From Chloroflexota bacterium (GTDB taxonomy: Bacteria; Chloroflexota; Anaerolineae; Anaerolineales; VGOW01): a stretch of DNA of 64,000 bases. Shown piece after piece: positions 8,054 through 15,156 of the stretch. The DNA lies in contig JACPWC010000114.1 in assembly GCA_016197225.1 (NCBI GenBank), positions 1-64,000 on the forward strand. Direction: 5' to 3'. The notes under the pieces are model-generated. The model saw nothing but the letters and a program-made list of their open reading frames with translations, searched no databases and was not told the origin of the DNA. Position 1 is the stretch's first letter, and each line of letters opens with the position of its first letter. Both the position numbers and the translations under genes were made by a program.

Positions 8054-8068
8054 TGAAGGAGATCAAAA

Positions 8069-9871
8069 ATGCCCAACCAACCGAAAGAACGCTACGAAGA
8101 GTCGGAGCTTTACAAGATTCGCCACTCGGCGGCGCACGTGATGGCCCAGGCTGTGAGCGAACTGTTCGAGCCGGGCCAGGCCAAGATCGCCATCGGGCCA
8201 CCCATTGAAAACGGCTTTTACTACGACTTCGACCTGCCGCACGCCCTCACGCTCGACGACTTCGAAGCCATTGAGAAGCGCATGAGGCAAATCATCGGCG
8301 GCAACCACAAGTTCGCGCGCCAGGAAGTGAGCGCCGACGAGGCCCGCGTCCAGTTCAAAGATCAGCCTTACAAGCTGGAGCTGATTGACGGGCTGGACAA
8401 GGGTGGCGTGGACGAGTACGGCAACCCAACCACAGAAAAGCCGGTCATCTCGTTCTACACGCACGACACGTTCACGGACTTGTGCCGGGGGCCGCACGTG
8501 GAGCACACGGGCAAGATCAACCCCTCGGCCTTCAAGCTGATGAGCATCGCCGGCGCGTACTGGCGCGGCGACGCGGAGCGCCCGCAACTGCAACGAATCT
8601 ACGGCACGGCCTGGAAGACGGCGAAAGAGTTAGAAGAGTATCTCTGGAAACTCGAAGAGGCTAAGAAGCGCGATCATCGCAAGCTGGGCAGAGAGCTTGG
8701 CCTGTTCTACCTCTCCGACGACGTCGGCCCCGGCCTGCCTCTCTTCACACCTAAAGGCGAGATGTTGCGCTACCAGATGGAGAAGTATGTGCGCGAGGCG
8801 CAGACGAGGTATGGCTACCAACATGTGTGGACGGGCCATCTGGTGAAAGAGGACCTGTACAAGAAGTCGGGGCACTACGACAACTACAAGGACTCGATGT
8901 TCCCGCCGATGGAAGACGAGGGCGTGACGTTCCGCCTCAAGCCTATGAATTGCCCCAGCCACATGACGCTTTACAAAGAGATGGGCCTGCATTCGCACAA
9001 GGAACTGCCTTTGCGCTTCGCCGAGTTCGCCACGCTCTACCGTTACGAGAAGACAGGCGAGTTGAGCGGCCTCACGCGCGTGCGCGCCCTGACGCAGGAC
9101 GACTGCCACATCTTCTGCCGCCCGGATCAGATCGAGCAGGAGTTCACCCTCTGCCTCAACCTCATTCGCGAAGTGCTGGGCCGCTACAAGTTCACGGATT
9201 ACAGTGTGCGCCTCTCGTTGCGCGGCAGTGAAGGCAAATTCGTGGCCGACGACGAGAAGTGGACGCTGGCGACGAACGCCCTCAAGGCCGCACTCGACGC
9301 GAACGGCGTTGAGTACGAAGCTGTCGAAGGGGAAGCCGCCTTCTACGGCCCCAAGGCCGACTTCCTGGCCCGCGACGTTTTAGGCCGCGAGTGGCAGTTA
9401 TCCACGATTCAAGTAGACTTCATTCAACCGGCTCGTCTCGGTTGTGAGTACGTTGGCGAGGACGGCCAGGCCCACACGCCCGTGCTTCTGCACCGGGCCG
9501 TCACGGGTTCGACGGAACGGTTCCTGGGCGTCATCATCGAGCACTTCGCGGGCGCGTTCCCGGTATGGCTCGCGCCGGTGCAGGCAATGATCATTCCCAT
9601 CGCCGACCGCCACGCCGAGTATGCCAACAAAGTGGCCGAGCAGTTGAAGGCCCAGGGCTTCCGGGTGGAAGTGGACTCGCGCAGTGAACGTATGCAGGCC
9701 AAGATTCGCGACGCGCAACTGCAAAAGATTCCCTACATGCTGGTAGCGGGCGACAAAGAGGCCGAGGCGGGCGCAGTGGCGGTTCGCCTGCGTTCCGGCG
9801 AAGACCTGAAGGCCAAACCACTGGCTGAGGTGATTGAAATGATGAAGAAGGCGGTTGAGAACGGCGATTAA
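8069..9871 (+). CDS. thrS: Threonyl-tRNA synthetase
   Basis: A 600-residue class II synthetase that charges tRNA-Thr in the cytoplasm. It begins directly with the editing domain (IRHSAAHVMAQAV, the HxxxH element) and lacks the N-terminal TGS domain of the usual 640-residue enzyme. The catalytic core shows PMNCPSHM with the zinc Cys, RYEKTGELSGLTRVRALTQD (motif 2) and the motif 3 region GCEYVGEDGQAHTPVLLHRA. The anticodon-binding domain occupies the last 110 residues. The ribosome binding site GAAGGAG is adjacent to a 27-bp palindrome. A T-box leader with a threonine specifier lies 1.5 kb upstream on the same strand, beyond an exonuclease and an antisense Uma2 gene, so regulation by that leader is plausible but indirect. 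Confidence 0.97.
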   Translation: MPNQPKERYEESELYKIRHSAAHVMAQAVSELFEPGQAKIAIGPPIENGFYYDFDLPHALTLDDFEAIEKRMRQIIGGNHKFARQEVSADEARVQFKDQPYKLELIDGLDKGGVDEYGNPTTEKPVISFYTHDTFTDLCRGPHVEHTGKINPSAFKLMSIAGAYWRGDAERPQLQRIYGTAWKTAKELEEYLWKLEEAKKRDHRKLGRELGLFYLSDDVGPGLPLFTPKGEMLRYQMEKYVREAQTRYGYQHVWTGHLVKEDLYKKSGHYDNYKDSMFPPMEDEGVTFRLKPMNCPSHMTLYKEMGLHSHKELPLRFAEFATLYRYEKTGELSGLTRVRALTQDDCHIFCRPDQIEQEFTLCLNLIREVLGRYKFTDYSVRLSLRGSEGKFVADDEKWTLATNALKAALDANGVEYEAVEGEAAFYGPKADFLARDVLGREWQLSTIQVDFIQPARLGCEYVGEDGQAHTPVLLHRAVTGSTERFLGVIIEHFAGAFPVWLAPVQAMIIPIADRHAEYANKVAEQLKAQGFRVEVDSRSERMQAKIRDAQLQKIPYMLVAGDKEAEAGAVAVRLRSGEDLKAKPLAEVIEMMKKAVENGD

Positions 9872-9898
9872 GTCAGACCCAAAAACTACTCACGAGTA

Positions 9899-10006
9899 GG
9901 AAATTGGAACGCAGATTACGCAGATTTGCCGCAGATTTACGCCGATGTTTTTTGAAAATCAGCGAAGATCAGCGTTTTATCCGCGTTCATCAGCGTTCTA
10001 AGAGAG
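9899..10006. repeat. Dispersed quasi-palindromic repeat (CGCAGATTACGCAGATT type)
   Basis: The spacer after thrS is built of repeats of CGCAGATT in one half and AATCAGCG / GATCAGCG words in the other. A related copy, with CGCGGATT, CGCAGATTTTG and AATCAG, occurs at 47700-47777. No gene is seen in it. Confidence 0.7.
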
Positions 10007-10046
10007 ATCGATGGTAGTTACGACTCTGGAAATAAGGAGACTAACA

Positions 10047-10805
10047 ATGACCAATCCACAACGACTTGATCTGCCCGATCCCACCGTCACAGCCAGTGGC
10101 AAGGGGCAAACGGGCATGGAGTACAAGATCATCGGCACAACGTTGCAAGCGGTGATCATGGAACTCGATCCCGGCGAGACCGTCTACTCGGAAAGCGGCG
10201 GCATGGCCTGGATGAGCGGCAACATCGTGATGAAGACCAGCGGACGCGGCGGCGGCCTGGGCGGTGTGCTCAAGCGCGCCGTCAGCGGCGAGTCGCTCTT
10301 TCTGGTCGAGTACACCAGCCAGGGCGGCAAAGGCACAGTGGCCTTCGCCTCCGACTTCCCCGGCAAGATTGTTCCGGTGACGCTTGCCGACGGCCAGCAG
10401 ATGATCGCCCAGAGGTCGGCGTTCCTGTGCGCCGAAAAAACCGTTGGGCTGGACATTCACTTCCGGCGCAAGCTGGGCGCGGGCTTGTTTGGCGGAGAGG
10501 GCTTCGTCATGCAAAAGCTCACCGGGCCAGGCGTCGCCTTTGTCTGCCTCGACGGCGAGATCATGGAATACACGCTCGGCCCGAATGAGGTGCTCAAGGC
10601 CGACACCGGCCATGTAGCGATGTACGAGCCGACGGTGAACTTCGACATCGAGATGGTGAGCGGCATGACCAACATCCTGTTTGGCGGCGAGGGGCTGTTC
10701 CTGGCAACCCTGCGCGGGCCGGGCCGGGTGTGGTTGCAGACCATGCCGACGATGAACCTGGCAAAGGCTATCATGCCCTACATGCCCAAAGCTTCGGCCG
10801 GCTAA
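10047..10805 (+). CDS. AIM24 / TIGR00266 family protein
   Basis: A 252-residue protein started at the ATG at 10047, which has the ribosome binding site AAGGAG 9 nt upstream. It is dominated by short beta strands and Gly-rich turns ([54 protein letters not shown]), the pattern of the AIM24/TIGR00266 beta-structure family. Bacterial members have no settled biochemical role; the eukaryotic namesake affects mitochondrial membrane organisation. It precedes a CPBP protease on the same strand with a 61-nt gap, so the two may be co-transcribed. The family is clear, the function unknown. Confidence 0.9.
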   Translation: MTNPQRLDLPDPTVTASGKGQTGMEYKIIGTTLQAVIMELDPGETVYSESGGMAWMSGNIVMKTSGRGGGLGGVLKRAVSGESLFLVEYTSQGGKGTVAFASDFPGKIVPVTLADGQQMIAQRSAFLCAEKTVGLDIHFRRKLGAGLFGGEGFVMQKLTGPGVAFVCLDGEIMEYTLGPNEVLKADTGHVAMYEPTVNFDIEMVSGMTNILFGGEGLFLATLRGPGRVWLQTMPTMNLAKAIMPYMPKASAG

Positions 10806-10866
10806 AACTCAACGGTCACCATCAAATGCCCGGCTCTTGCGCCGGGCGTTTGACTCAAGGAGCAAG

Positions 10867-11754
10867 ATGTCTTATCTGGATGTTGCTCAACAGGGAAAGA
10901 ATCAATGGTGGCGGTTTTTGATCGCCGTGCCATTTATTCTGTTCGTCTGGCTCATCGTCGGCTCGCTTCCGCTTGTCGCTGCTGTCATCATTCTCAAAGC
11001 CGATGGTAACCCGGCCACCGACGTTGACTTAAACACCGGCCAGCTTATCGGAGTCGATCCGCTGTGGTCGTTTCTTCTGTTGATGATCAGCTTCGTGATC
11101 TTCCTCGTCGGCGTCATCATCGCCGTGATCCTGATTCATCGGCGGCCCCCAAGAACATTGATCACCGCGGCCAGCGCCGTCAACTGGAAACGGGTCGGGC
11201 AGGGATTCCTGGTTTGGGGGTTGTTGGCGGCGGCCATGTCGGCAGTCGAGTCGATTCTGTATCCTGGCCGTTATCAACTCGAATTCGACCTCGCCCGCTT
11301 CATCCCGTTTGCCATCGCCTCCGTGATTCTGATCCCGATTCAAACGACGGCTGAGGAGTTTTTCTTTCGGGGCTACCTTCTGCAAGGCTTCGGCCTGCTC
11401 ATCAAGAATCCGGTTGTGTTGAGCCTGTTGTCCGGCTTCCTCTTCATGTTGCCGCACCTTGCCAACCCAGAAGTCGCCGTCAACTTCTGGCTGTTGGTTC
11501 TGTTTTATTTCAGCTTCGGCACATTCCTGGCCTGGGTGTCGCTCAAGGACAACAGCCTCGAACTGGCGCTCGGCGTCCACGCTGGCAACAACCTGTTCAC
11601 CGCCCTGTTCGCCAACTACAAAGGCGGCGCGCTCATCACCCCCGCCGTCTTCACGGTGGGCGAACTGGACGCCGTTTACAACCTGGTCGGCTCACTGGTC
11701 AGCATTGGCCTGTTTTACCTATGGTTTTTCGGGCCGTTCAGGCCCAAAAATTAG
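10867..11754 (+). CDS. CPBP-family intramembrane glutamic endopeptidase
   Basis: A 295-residue polytopic membrane protein with about seven hydrophobic spans. The CPBP (Abi, Rce1-like) motifs are present: AEEFFFRGYLLQG supplies the Glu-Glu-x3-Arg catalytic element, LPHL a downstream His motif, and HAGNN the last conserved His/Asn pair. Such proteins cleave within or near the membrane; some process bacteriocins or prenylated peptides. The start chosen has the ribosome binding site AAGGAG. It follows the AIM24 gene on the same strand, and ssb downstream has its own promoter. The substrate cannot be inferred. Confidence 0.9.
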   Translation: MSYLDVAQQGKNQWWRFLIAVPFILFVWLIVGSLPLVAAVIILKADGNPATDVDLNTGQLIGVDPLWSFLLLMISFVIFLVGVIIAVILIHRRPPRTLITAASAVNWKRVGQGFLVWGLLAAAMSAVESILYPGRYQLEFDLARFIPFAIASVILIPIQTTAEEFFFRGYLLQGFGLLIKNPVVLSLLSGFLFMLPHLANPEVAVNFWLLVLFYFSFGTFLAWVSLKDNSLELALGVHAGNNLFTALFANYKGGALITPAVFTVGELDAVYNLVGSLVSIGLFYLWFFGPFRPKN

Positions 11755-11764
11755 AACATCTGTA

Positions 11765-11793
11765 TTGACAATCGCTCAATACAGTCGTACTAT
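11765..11793 (+). promoter_or_regulatory. Promoter of ssb
   Basis: Consensus TTGACA at 11765-11770, a 17-nt spacer and TACTAT at 11788-11793. The expected 5' UTR of about 55 nt contains an 8-bp hairpin (CCACCTGC at 11812-11819, GCAGGTGG at 11825-11832) just before the ribosome binding site AAGGAG. Confidence 0.8.
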
Positions 11794-11855
11794 AGGTGCA
11801 TTCCAATTGACCCACCTGCACAAGGCAGGTGGTAACTTACACAAGGAGACTTACC

Positions 11856-12278
11856 ATGTACCAGAAAATCATTATCGCAGGCAATTTGGGAAAAGACCCG
11901 GAGATGCGCTACGCGCCCAACGGGGACGCCGTCACCAGCTTCAGCGTGGCGACCAGCCGCAAGTACACCGACAAGGGCGGCAACAAGGTTGAGGAAACAA
12001 CCTGGTTCCGGGTGTCGGTGTGGGGCAAGCAGGCCGAAACTTGCAATCAGTATCTCAAAAAGGGGAGACCGGTGCTGATTGAAGGGCGGCTCAATGCCGA
12101 CAAAGCCACTGGCGGCCCCAAGATTTTCACTCGGCAGGATGGCACCAGCGGCTCGTCATTCGAGATCACGGCTGAGAGTGTGAGGTTCCTCGGCGGTCAA
12201 CGCGACGGGGAGGCCGCCGCGCCAGGGGCGCCTGTTATACACGATGCCCCCACCGACGAAGAGAACATCCCCTTCTAA
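11856..12278 (+). CDS. ssb: Single-stranded DNA-binding protein
   Basis: A 140-residue SSB with an N-terminal OB fold (MYQKIIIAGNLGKDPEMRY, FSVATSRKYTDKGG, TTWFRVSVWGKQAE, YLKKGRPVLIEGRL). A short Gly/Ala linker leads to the acidic tail DEENIPF, which in bacterial SSBs docks partner proteins; the tail ends in IPF as in most SSBs. It coats single-stranded DNA in replication, repair and recombination as a tetramer. It has its own strong promoter and a terminator directly after the stop. The linker is short compared with proteobacterial SSBs. Confidence 0.97.
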   Translation: MYQKIIIAGNLGKDPEMRYAPNGDAVTSFSVATSRKYTDKGGNKVEETTWFRVSVWGKQAETCNQYLKKGRPVLIEGRLNADKATGGPKIFTRQDGTSGSSFEITAESVRFLGGQRDGEAAAPGAPVIHDAPTDEENIPF

Positions 12279-12309
12279 ACTTCAGCCGCCACTCATAAAC
12301 ACAGCCCTA

Positions 12310-12345
12310 ACAGCCGTCGGCACACCACCGGCGGCTGTTTTTCCT
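12310..12345 (+). terminator. Intrinsic terminator of ssb
   Basis: ACAGCCGTCGG pairs with CCGGCGGCTGT across a short loop and is followed by TTTTTCCTTTT. It lies 32 nt after the ssb stop codon. Confidence 0.85.
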
Positions 12346-12368
12346 TTTACGAAGAATTGGAAATTGCC

Positions 12369-12704
12369 ATGAGTGATCAGCCTTCTCCCTCCCAATCGCC
12401 CGCCCCGGCCCCTCAGCCGCCCCAACAAATTCAACTGGAACTACCCATCAATCTCGACGCCATCTACACCAACTTTGCCATCATCACCCATAGCCCGTCT
12501 GAAGTGATCATTGATTACGCCCGCGTCCTGCCCAACACGCCTAAATCCAAGATCGTGGCCCGCATCATCCTCACGCCCATGAACGCCAAAGTTTTGCACA
12601 AGGCGCTGGGCGACAACCTGGCGAAATACGAGGCCCAGTTCGGCCCCATCATCCTCCCCACCGGTCTGGCCGACCAGCTCTTCAAACCGCCCAAGCCCGA
12701 ATGA
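12369..12704 (+). CDS. DUF3467-family small protein
   Basis: A 111-residue protein with a Pro/Gln-rich N-terminus (about 25 residues) followed by a compact alpha/beta domain: IYTNFAIITHSPSEVIIDYA, a strand with KIVARIILTPMNAKVLHKAL, and an Ile-Leu-Pro C-terminus. This matches DUF3467, a small family found in many bacteria and archaea with no assigned activity. It follows the ssb terminator and precedes a GxxExxY gene. The ATG at 12369 was chosen over upstream non-ATG options because the domain begins right after it. Confidence 0.8.
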   Translation: MSDQPSPSQSPAPAPQPPQQIQLELPINLDAIYTNFAIITHSPSEVIIDYARVLPNTPKSKIVARIILTPMNAKVLHKALGDNLAKYEAQFGPIILPTGLADQLFKPPKPE

Positions 12705-12709
12705 GGGTC

Positions 12710-12735
12710 AACGGATTTAGCGAATTGAACGGATG
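12710..12735. repeat. CAACGGAT-word repeat
   Basis: A 26-nt segment, CAACGGATTTAGCGAA followed by TTGAACGGAT. A copy matching at about 21 of 26 positions lies at 25986-26011, and inverted or expanded versions at 13180-13207 and 54719-54773. Each is in a spacer. Confidence 0.65.
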
Positions 12736-12746
12736 GGAGAAAAATC

Positions 12747-13178
12747 ATGGCTAAAATAATCACGCCTCATGATGCTTTGACCTACAAGGTTATCGGGTTG
12801 GCGATGGCTGTTCATAATGAACTTGGGCCAGGATTCCCGGAAGAGTTTTACCAAAAGGCAATGGAAATGCTGATGAAAGCCGAGAAGGTGCAACACGACC
12901 GTGAGTTCCCCATAGAGATATTTTTCCGAGGACAGATTGTAGGAAAGTTTGAGCTGGACTTTGTGGTTGAACGAACGGTAGTGCTTGAATTCAAGGCAGT
13001 TGCAACCCTTGCGCCAATTCATGAACAACAAGTGCTTTCTTATCTAGCGGCATCCGGTTTACCTGTCGGCCTGTTGATCAACTTCGGCGCCGCCCGACTA
13101 CAACAGAAGCGTCTCTTCCCATCCCTGGCCGTGCAAGCCTCTCCAGCTTTCATAGCTCGCCAAACCAAATCGAAATAA
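12747..13178 (+). CDS. GxxExxY-family protein
   Basis: A 143-residue protein of the GxxExxY family, named for the motif seen here as GPGFPEEFYQKA (residues 27-38). The middle contains FELDFVVERTVVLEFKAV, a strand pair with Asp and Glu typical of a PD-(D/E)XK-like core, and the C-terminal part GLLINFG is also conserved. The role is unknown; a nuclease-like fold has been proposed. The gene is bracketed by two inverted CAACGGAT-type repeats (12710-12735 and 13180-13207), so it may have moved as a unit. GC content is lower than in neighbouring genes. Confidence 0.88.
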   Translation: MAKIITPHDALTYKVIGLAMAVHNELGPGFPEEFYQKAMEMLMKAEKVQHDREFPIEIFFRGQIVGKFELDFVVERTVVLEFKAVATLAPIHEQQVLSYLAASGLPVGLLINFGAARLQQKRLFPSLAVQASPAFIARQTKSK

Positions 13179-13214
13179 TCATCCGTTATCTCCGTTACAT
13201 CCGTTGTCAAAACC

Positions 13215-13844
13215 ATGAACAACTTAGACCAAATCGCCTCCCGCATTCGTGACAATTTCACCGCCAAGAACGCCGCCCGCGACAAAGCACTTGAGCGTTC
13301 GCGTTCGCTCATCCGTTTCTGCGCCAACTCGATCCGCGCCGCCCACCGCGACGAGCGCGACGAGGCCCGCGCCCTGCTCGCCCAGGCCCGCCAGATCGTG
13401 GACGCCATCCGCGCCGACCTGGTTGCTTATCCTGATCTGTATCACGCCGGTTACACCCAGGACGCGCTCAAGGAGTTCGCCGAAGCCAACATCGTGCTGG
13501 CCCTGATCGCCAACGAGCCTCTGCCCGAACCGGAAGCCATCGGCGTCGAATATGCCGCCTACCTCAACGGCCTCGGCGAGGCCGCCAGCGAAATGCGCCG
13601 CCGCTGTCTCGACATCATCCGCCACGACCACTCCGCCGAAGCCGAGCGCCTGCTGGAAGCGATGGACGAAATTTACAACCTACTGGTGACGATTGACTAC
13701 CCGGACGCCATCACCGGCGGCCTGCGCCGCACCACCGACCTGGTGCGCGGCGTCACCGAACGCACCCGCGGCGACCTGACGATGAGCATCCGCCAACAGC
13801 AATTGCAGGAAGCGTTGAAAAGGCACGAAGACCAAAGTTCTTAG
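13215..13844 (+). CDS. Translin-family protein
   Basis: A 209-residue, almost entirely helical protein matching the translin/TRAX superfamily: a long N-terminal helix with RDKALERSRSLIRFCANSI, AHRDERDEARALLAQARQI, then KEFAEANIVLALI and a C-terminal DEIYNLLVTIDYPDAITGGLRRTTDLVR. The EFAEA and DYPDAI segments are landmarks. Translins form ring-shaped oligomers that bind and, with TRAX, cleave small RNAs; archaeal and a few bacterial homologues exist. Whether the TRAX-type catalytic acidic residues are present is unclear. It is an isolated gene on this strand between a GxxExxY gene and a secreted protein. Confidence 0.8.
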   Translation: MNNLDQIASRIRDNFTAKNAARDKALERSRSLIRFCANSIRAAHRDERDEARALLAQARQIVDAIRADLVAYPDLYHAGYTQDALKEFAEANIVLALIANEPLPEPEAIGVEYAAYLNGLGEAASEMRRRCLDIIRHDHSAEAERLLEAMDEIYNLLVTIDYPDAITGGLRRTTDLVRGVTERTRGDLTMSIRQQQLQEALKRHEDQSS

Positions 13845-13897
13845 AGTCGGCTAACCCGTTTTACAGGCTTTTTACAAGAGAAGAGTGTGAAGGAAAC

Positions 13898-13940
13898 ATG
13901 TTGCTCCTATAGTTGAAGCATCTCAAATATAAGGAGCAAC
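13898..13940 (+). promoter_or_regulatory. Hairpin occluding the ribosome binding site of the next gene
   Basis: GTTGCTCCT (13900-13908) is the exact complement of AGGAGCAAC (13932-13940), which contains the ribosome binding site of the gene at 13946. The upstream arm also lies in a tiny frame, ATG TTG CTC CTA TAG (13898-13912), preceded by AAGGA. Ribosomes there could open the hairpin. Alternatively, TATAGT at 13908-13913 is a -10 box and the hairpin is not transcribed. Confidence 0.35.
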
Positions 13941-13945
13941 GAAAA

Positions 13946-14506
13946 ATGATCACCAAAACTATCACCACCAAAATTCTCTCTCTCGTCGTCACCGGCTTCG
14001 CCGCCTGCGCCATTGCCCTGGCCGGAATCGTGGCCGCCCCTGTTTCCGCCGCCCGCGCCCAAGAGGGCACGCCCCCGCAGGGCAACGCCAACGCCCGCCT
14101 GGAAAAGGCCTTCCAGAAACTCCAGGAGCGGCTTGAGACTCAGCAGGCCAACATTGATAAGGCCCAGTCGGGCGCAGACAAAGCGCAAACCCTGATTGAT
14201 GAATTGAAGGCGAAGGGCAAAGACACCTCTGCGCTCGAAGCCGCGCTGGCAACGTTCAACGAGCAGATTGACGAGGCGCAGGCCAAGCACGACGAAGCGC
14301 AAGGCATTGTGGACACCCACGCCGGTTTCGACGACAGCGGCAAAGTGACCGACGCCGATCAGGCGAAAGCAACGTTGGAGAGCGCCGGCGCGGCCCTTCG
14401 TGAAGCGCGGCAGACTCTGCGCGACGCCACCAAAGCTCTTGGCAAGGCCGTGCGCGACTTCCGCAAGGCCAACAAGCCCCCCAAGCAGGCCACGCCACAG
14501 CCCTAA
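13946..14506 (+). CDS. Secreted helical / coiled-coil protein of unknown function
   Basis: A 186-residue protein with an N-terminal signal peptide (hydrophobic residues about 9-33, Ala-x-Ala-like site before QEGTPP). The mature part is Ala/Lys/Glu/Gln-rich and almost wholly helical (LEKAFQKLQERLETQQANI, AALREARQTLRDATKAL), ending in a Lys/Pro tail. No Cys and no catalytic motif are seen. Such proteins occur in Chloroflexota as short envelope-associated coiled coils, but I do not recognise a named family. The ribosome binding site AAGGAG can be masked by an upstream complementary sequence. It is convergent with the truncated methyltransferase downstream. Confidence 0.75.
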   Translation: MITKTITTKILSLVVTGFAACAIALAGIVAAPVSAARAQEGTPPQGNANARLEKAFQKLQERLETQQANIDKAQSGADKAQTLIDELKAKGKDTSALEAALATFNEQIDEAQAKHDEAQGIVDTHAGFDDSGKVTDADQAKATLESAGAALREARQTLRDATKALGKAVRDFRKANKPPKQATPQP

Positions 14507-14570
14507 CTACTGCGCCTCAAGGACGACGTAAAGCGAAAGATCGTTCGAGCGCCCATCCGAACGAAACATC

Positions 14571-15026
14571 TCAACGAGCGAAAGGCTCGATCTTCTTTCG
14601 CATTCGCTCGCTGTGCGTGAACTGCCAGACGGAGAGCGCCACCCGCCCGCCCGGCTTGACCACTCGCGCCAATTCGCGCACGAACGACTCTCGCTCCGGC
14701 AAATGATGCAGAACGGCAAAGCAGATGAGGGTCGGGAAAGCGCCGGTGGCAATGGGAAGCGAGTCGGAAACATCGGCCAGAACAAAGGGTAGTTTTTCAG
14801 AGGCGGCCCGCCCGATGAGTCGGGCGCTGAAGTCGAGACCCACGTAGTTGCCCCTCTCCGGCAAAACCCGGCTCACCCGTCCATCGCCACAACCCACGTC
14901 CAGCACCGAAGCGCAATCCAACATCGCCAGCGCCCGCCGGATGCCAGGGTTGATCGCCGCCCGCGAGTCGGAGAACTCGGCGGCGAAGGAGTTGTAGAAG
15001 TCACGATTGAGTTGAATAAAATCCAC
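14571..15026 (-). CDS. Class I SAM-dependent methyltransferase, C-terminally short
   Basis: About 151 residues if started at the GTG at 15026; the open frame runs back to 15080, but that part lies in a repeat. The Rossmann SAM-binding motif is clear (VLDVGCGDGRVSRVLP), followed by YVGLDFSARLI, FAVLHHLP and VKPGGRVALSVWQF. The text resembles Trm9-like tRNA methyltransferases, which run to about 220-250 residues. Here the frame stops soon after motif VI (RKKIEPFAR, then a stop), and neighbouring frames do not show a convincing continuation. It is probably a truncated copy. The adjacent elp3, also linked to wobble-uridine modification, makes a tRNA role tempting but unproven. Confidence 0.65.
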   Translation of the reverse strand: MDFIQLNRDFYNSFAAEFSDSRAAINPGIRRALAMLDCASVLDVGCGDGRVSRVLPERGNYVGLDFSARLIGRAASEKLPFVLADVSDSLPIATGAFPTLICFAVLHHLPERESFVRELARVVKPGGRVALSVWQFTHSERMRKKIEPFAR

Positions 15027-15039
15027 TGGTCTTTGCCAC

Positions 15040-15117
15040 GAATTACACGAATTCACACGAATTTGTTTGCCCAAGAGCAATTCGTGATAATTAGCGAAAT
15101 TCGTGGCTGAATTTGTC
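15040..15117. repeat. AATTCGTG-word quasi-palindrome
   Basis: The spacer between the divergent methyltransferase and elp3 genes contains CACGAATT words on the left and AATTCGTG words on the right, in several imperfect copies. It overlaps the upstream end of both open frames and so confuses start prediction. Confidence 0.65.
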
Positions 15118-15156
15118 GCCCAAACTAGCAGAGACGTTTTGAATTATACTTGCCTC

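Noticed and set aside
9899-10006. Repeated CGCAGATT words as a CRISPR array
   Set aside because: Words are too short, irregular and present in both orientations; there are no spacers of constant length and no cas genes.
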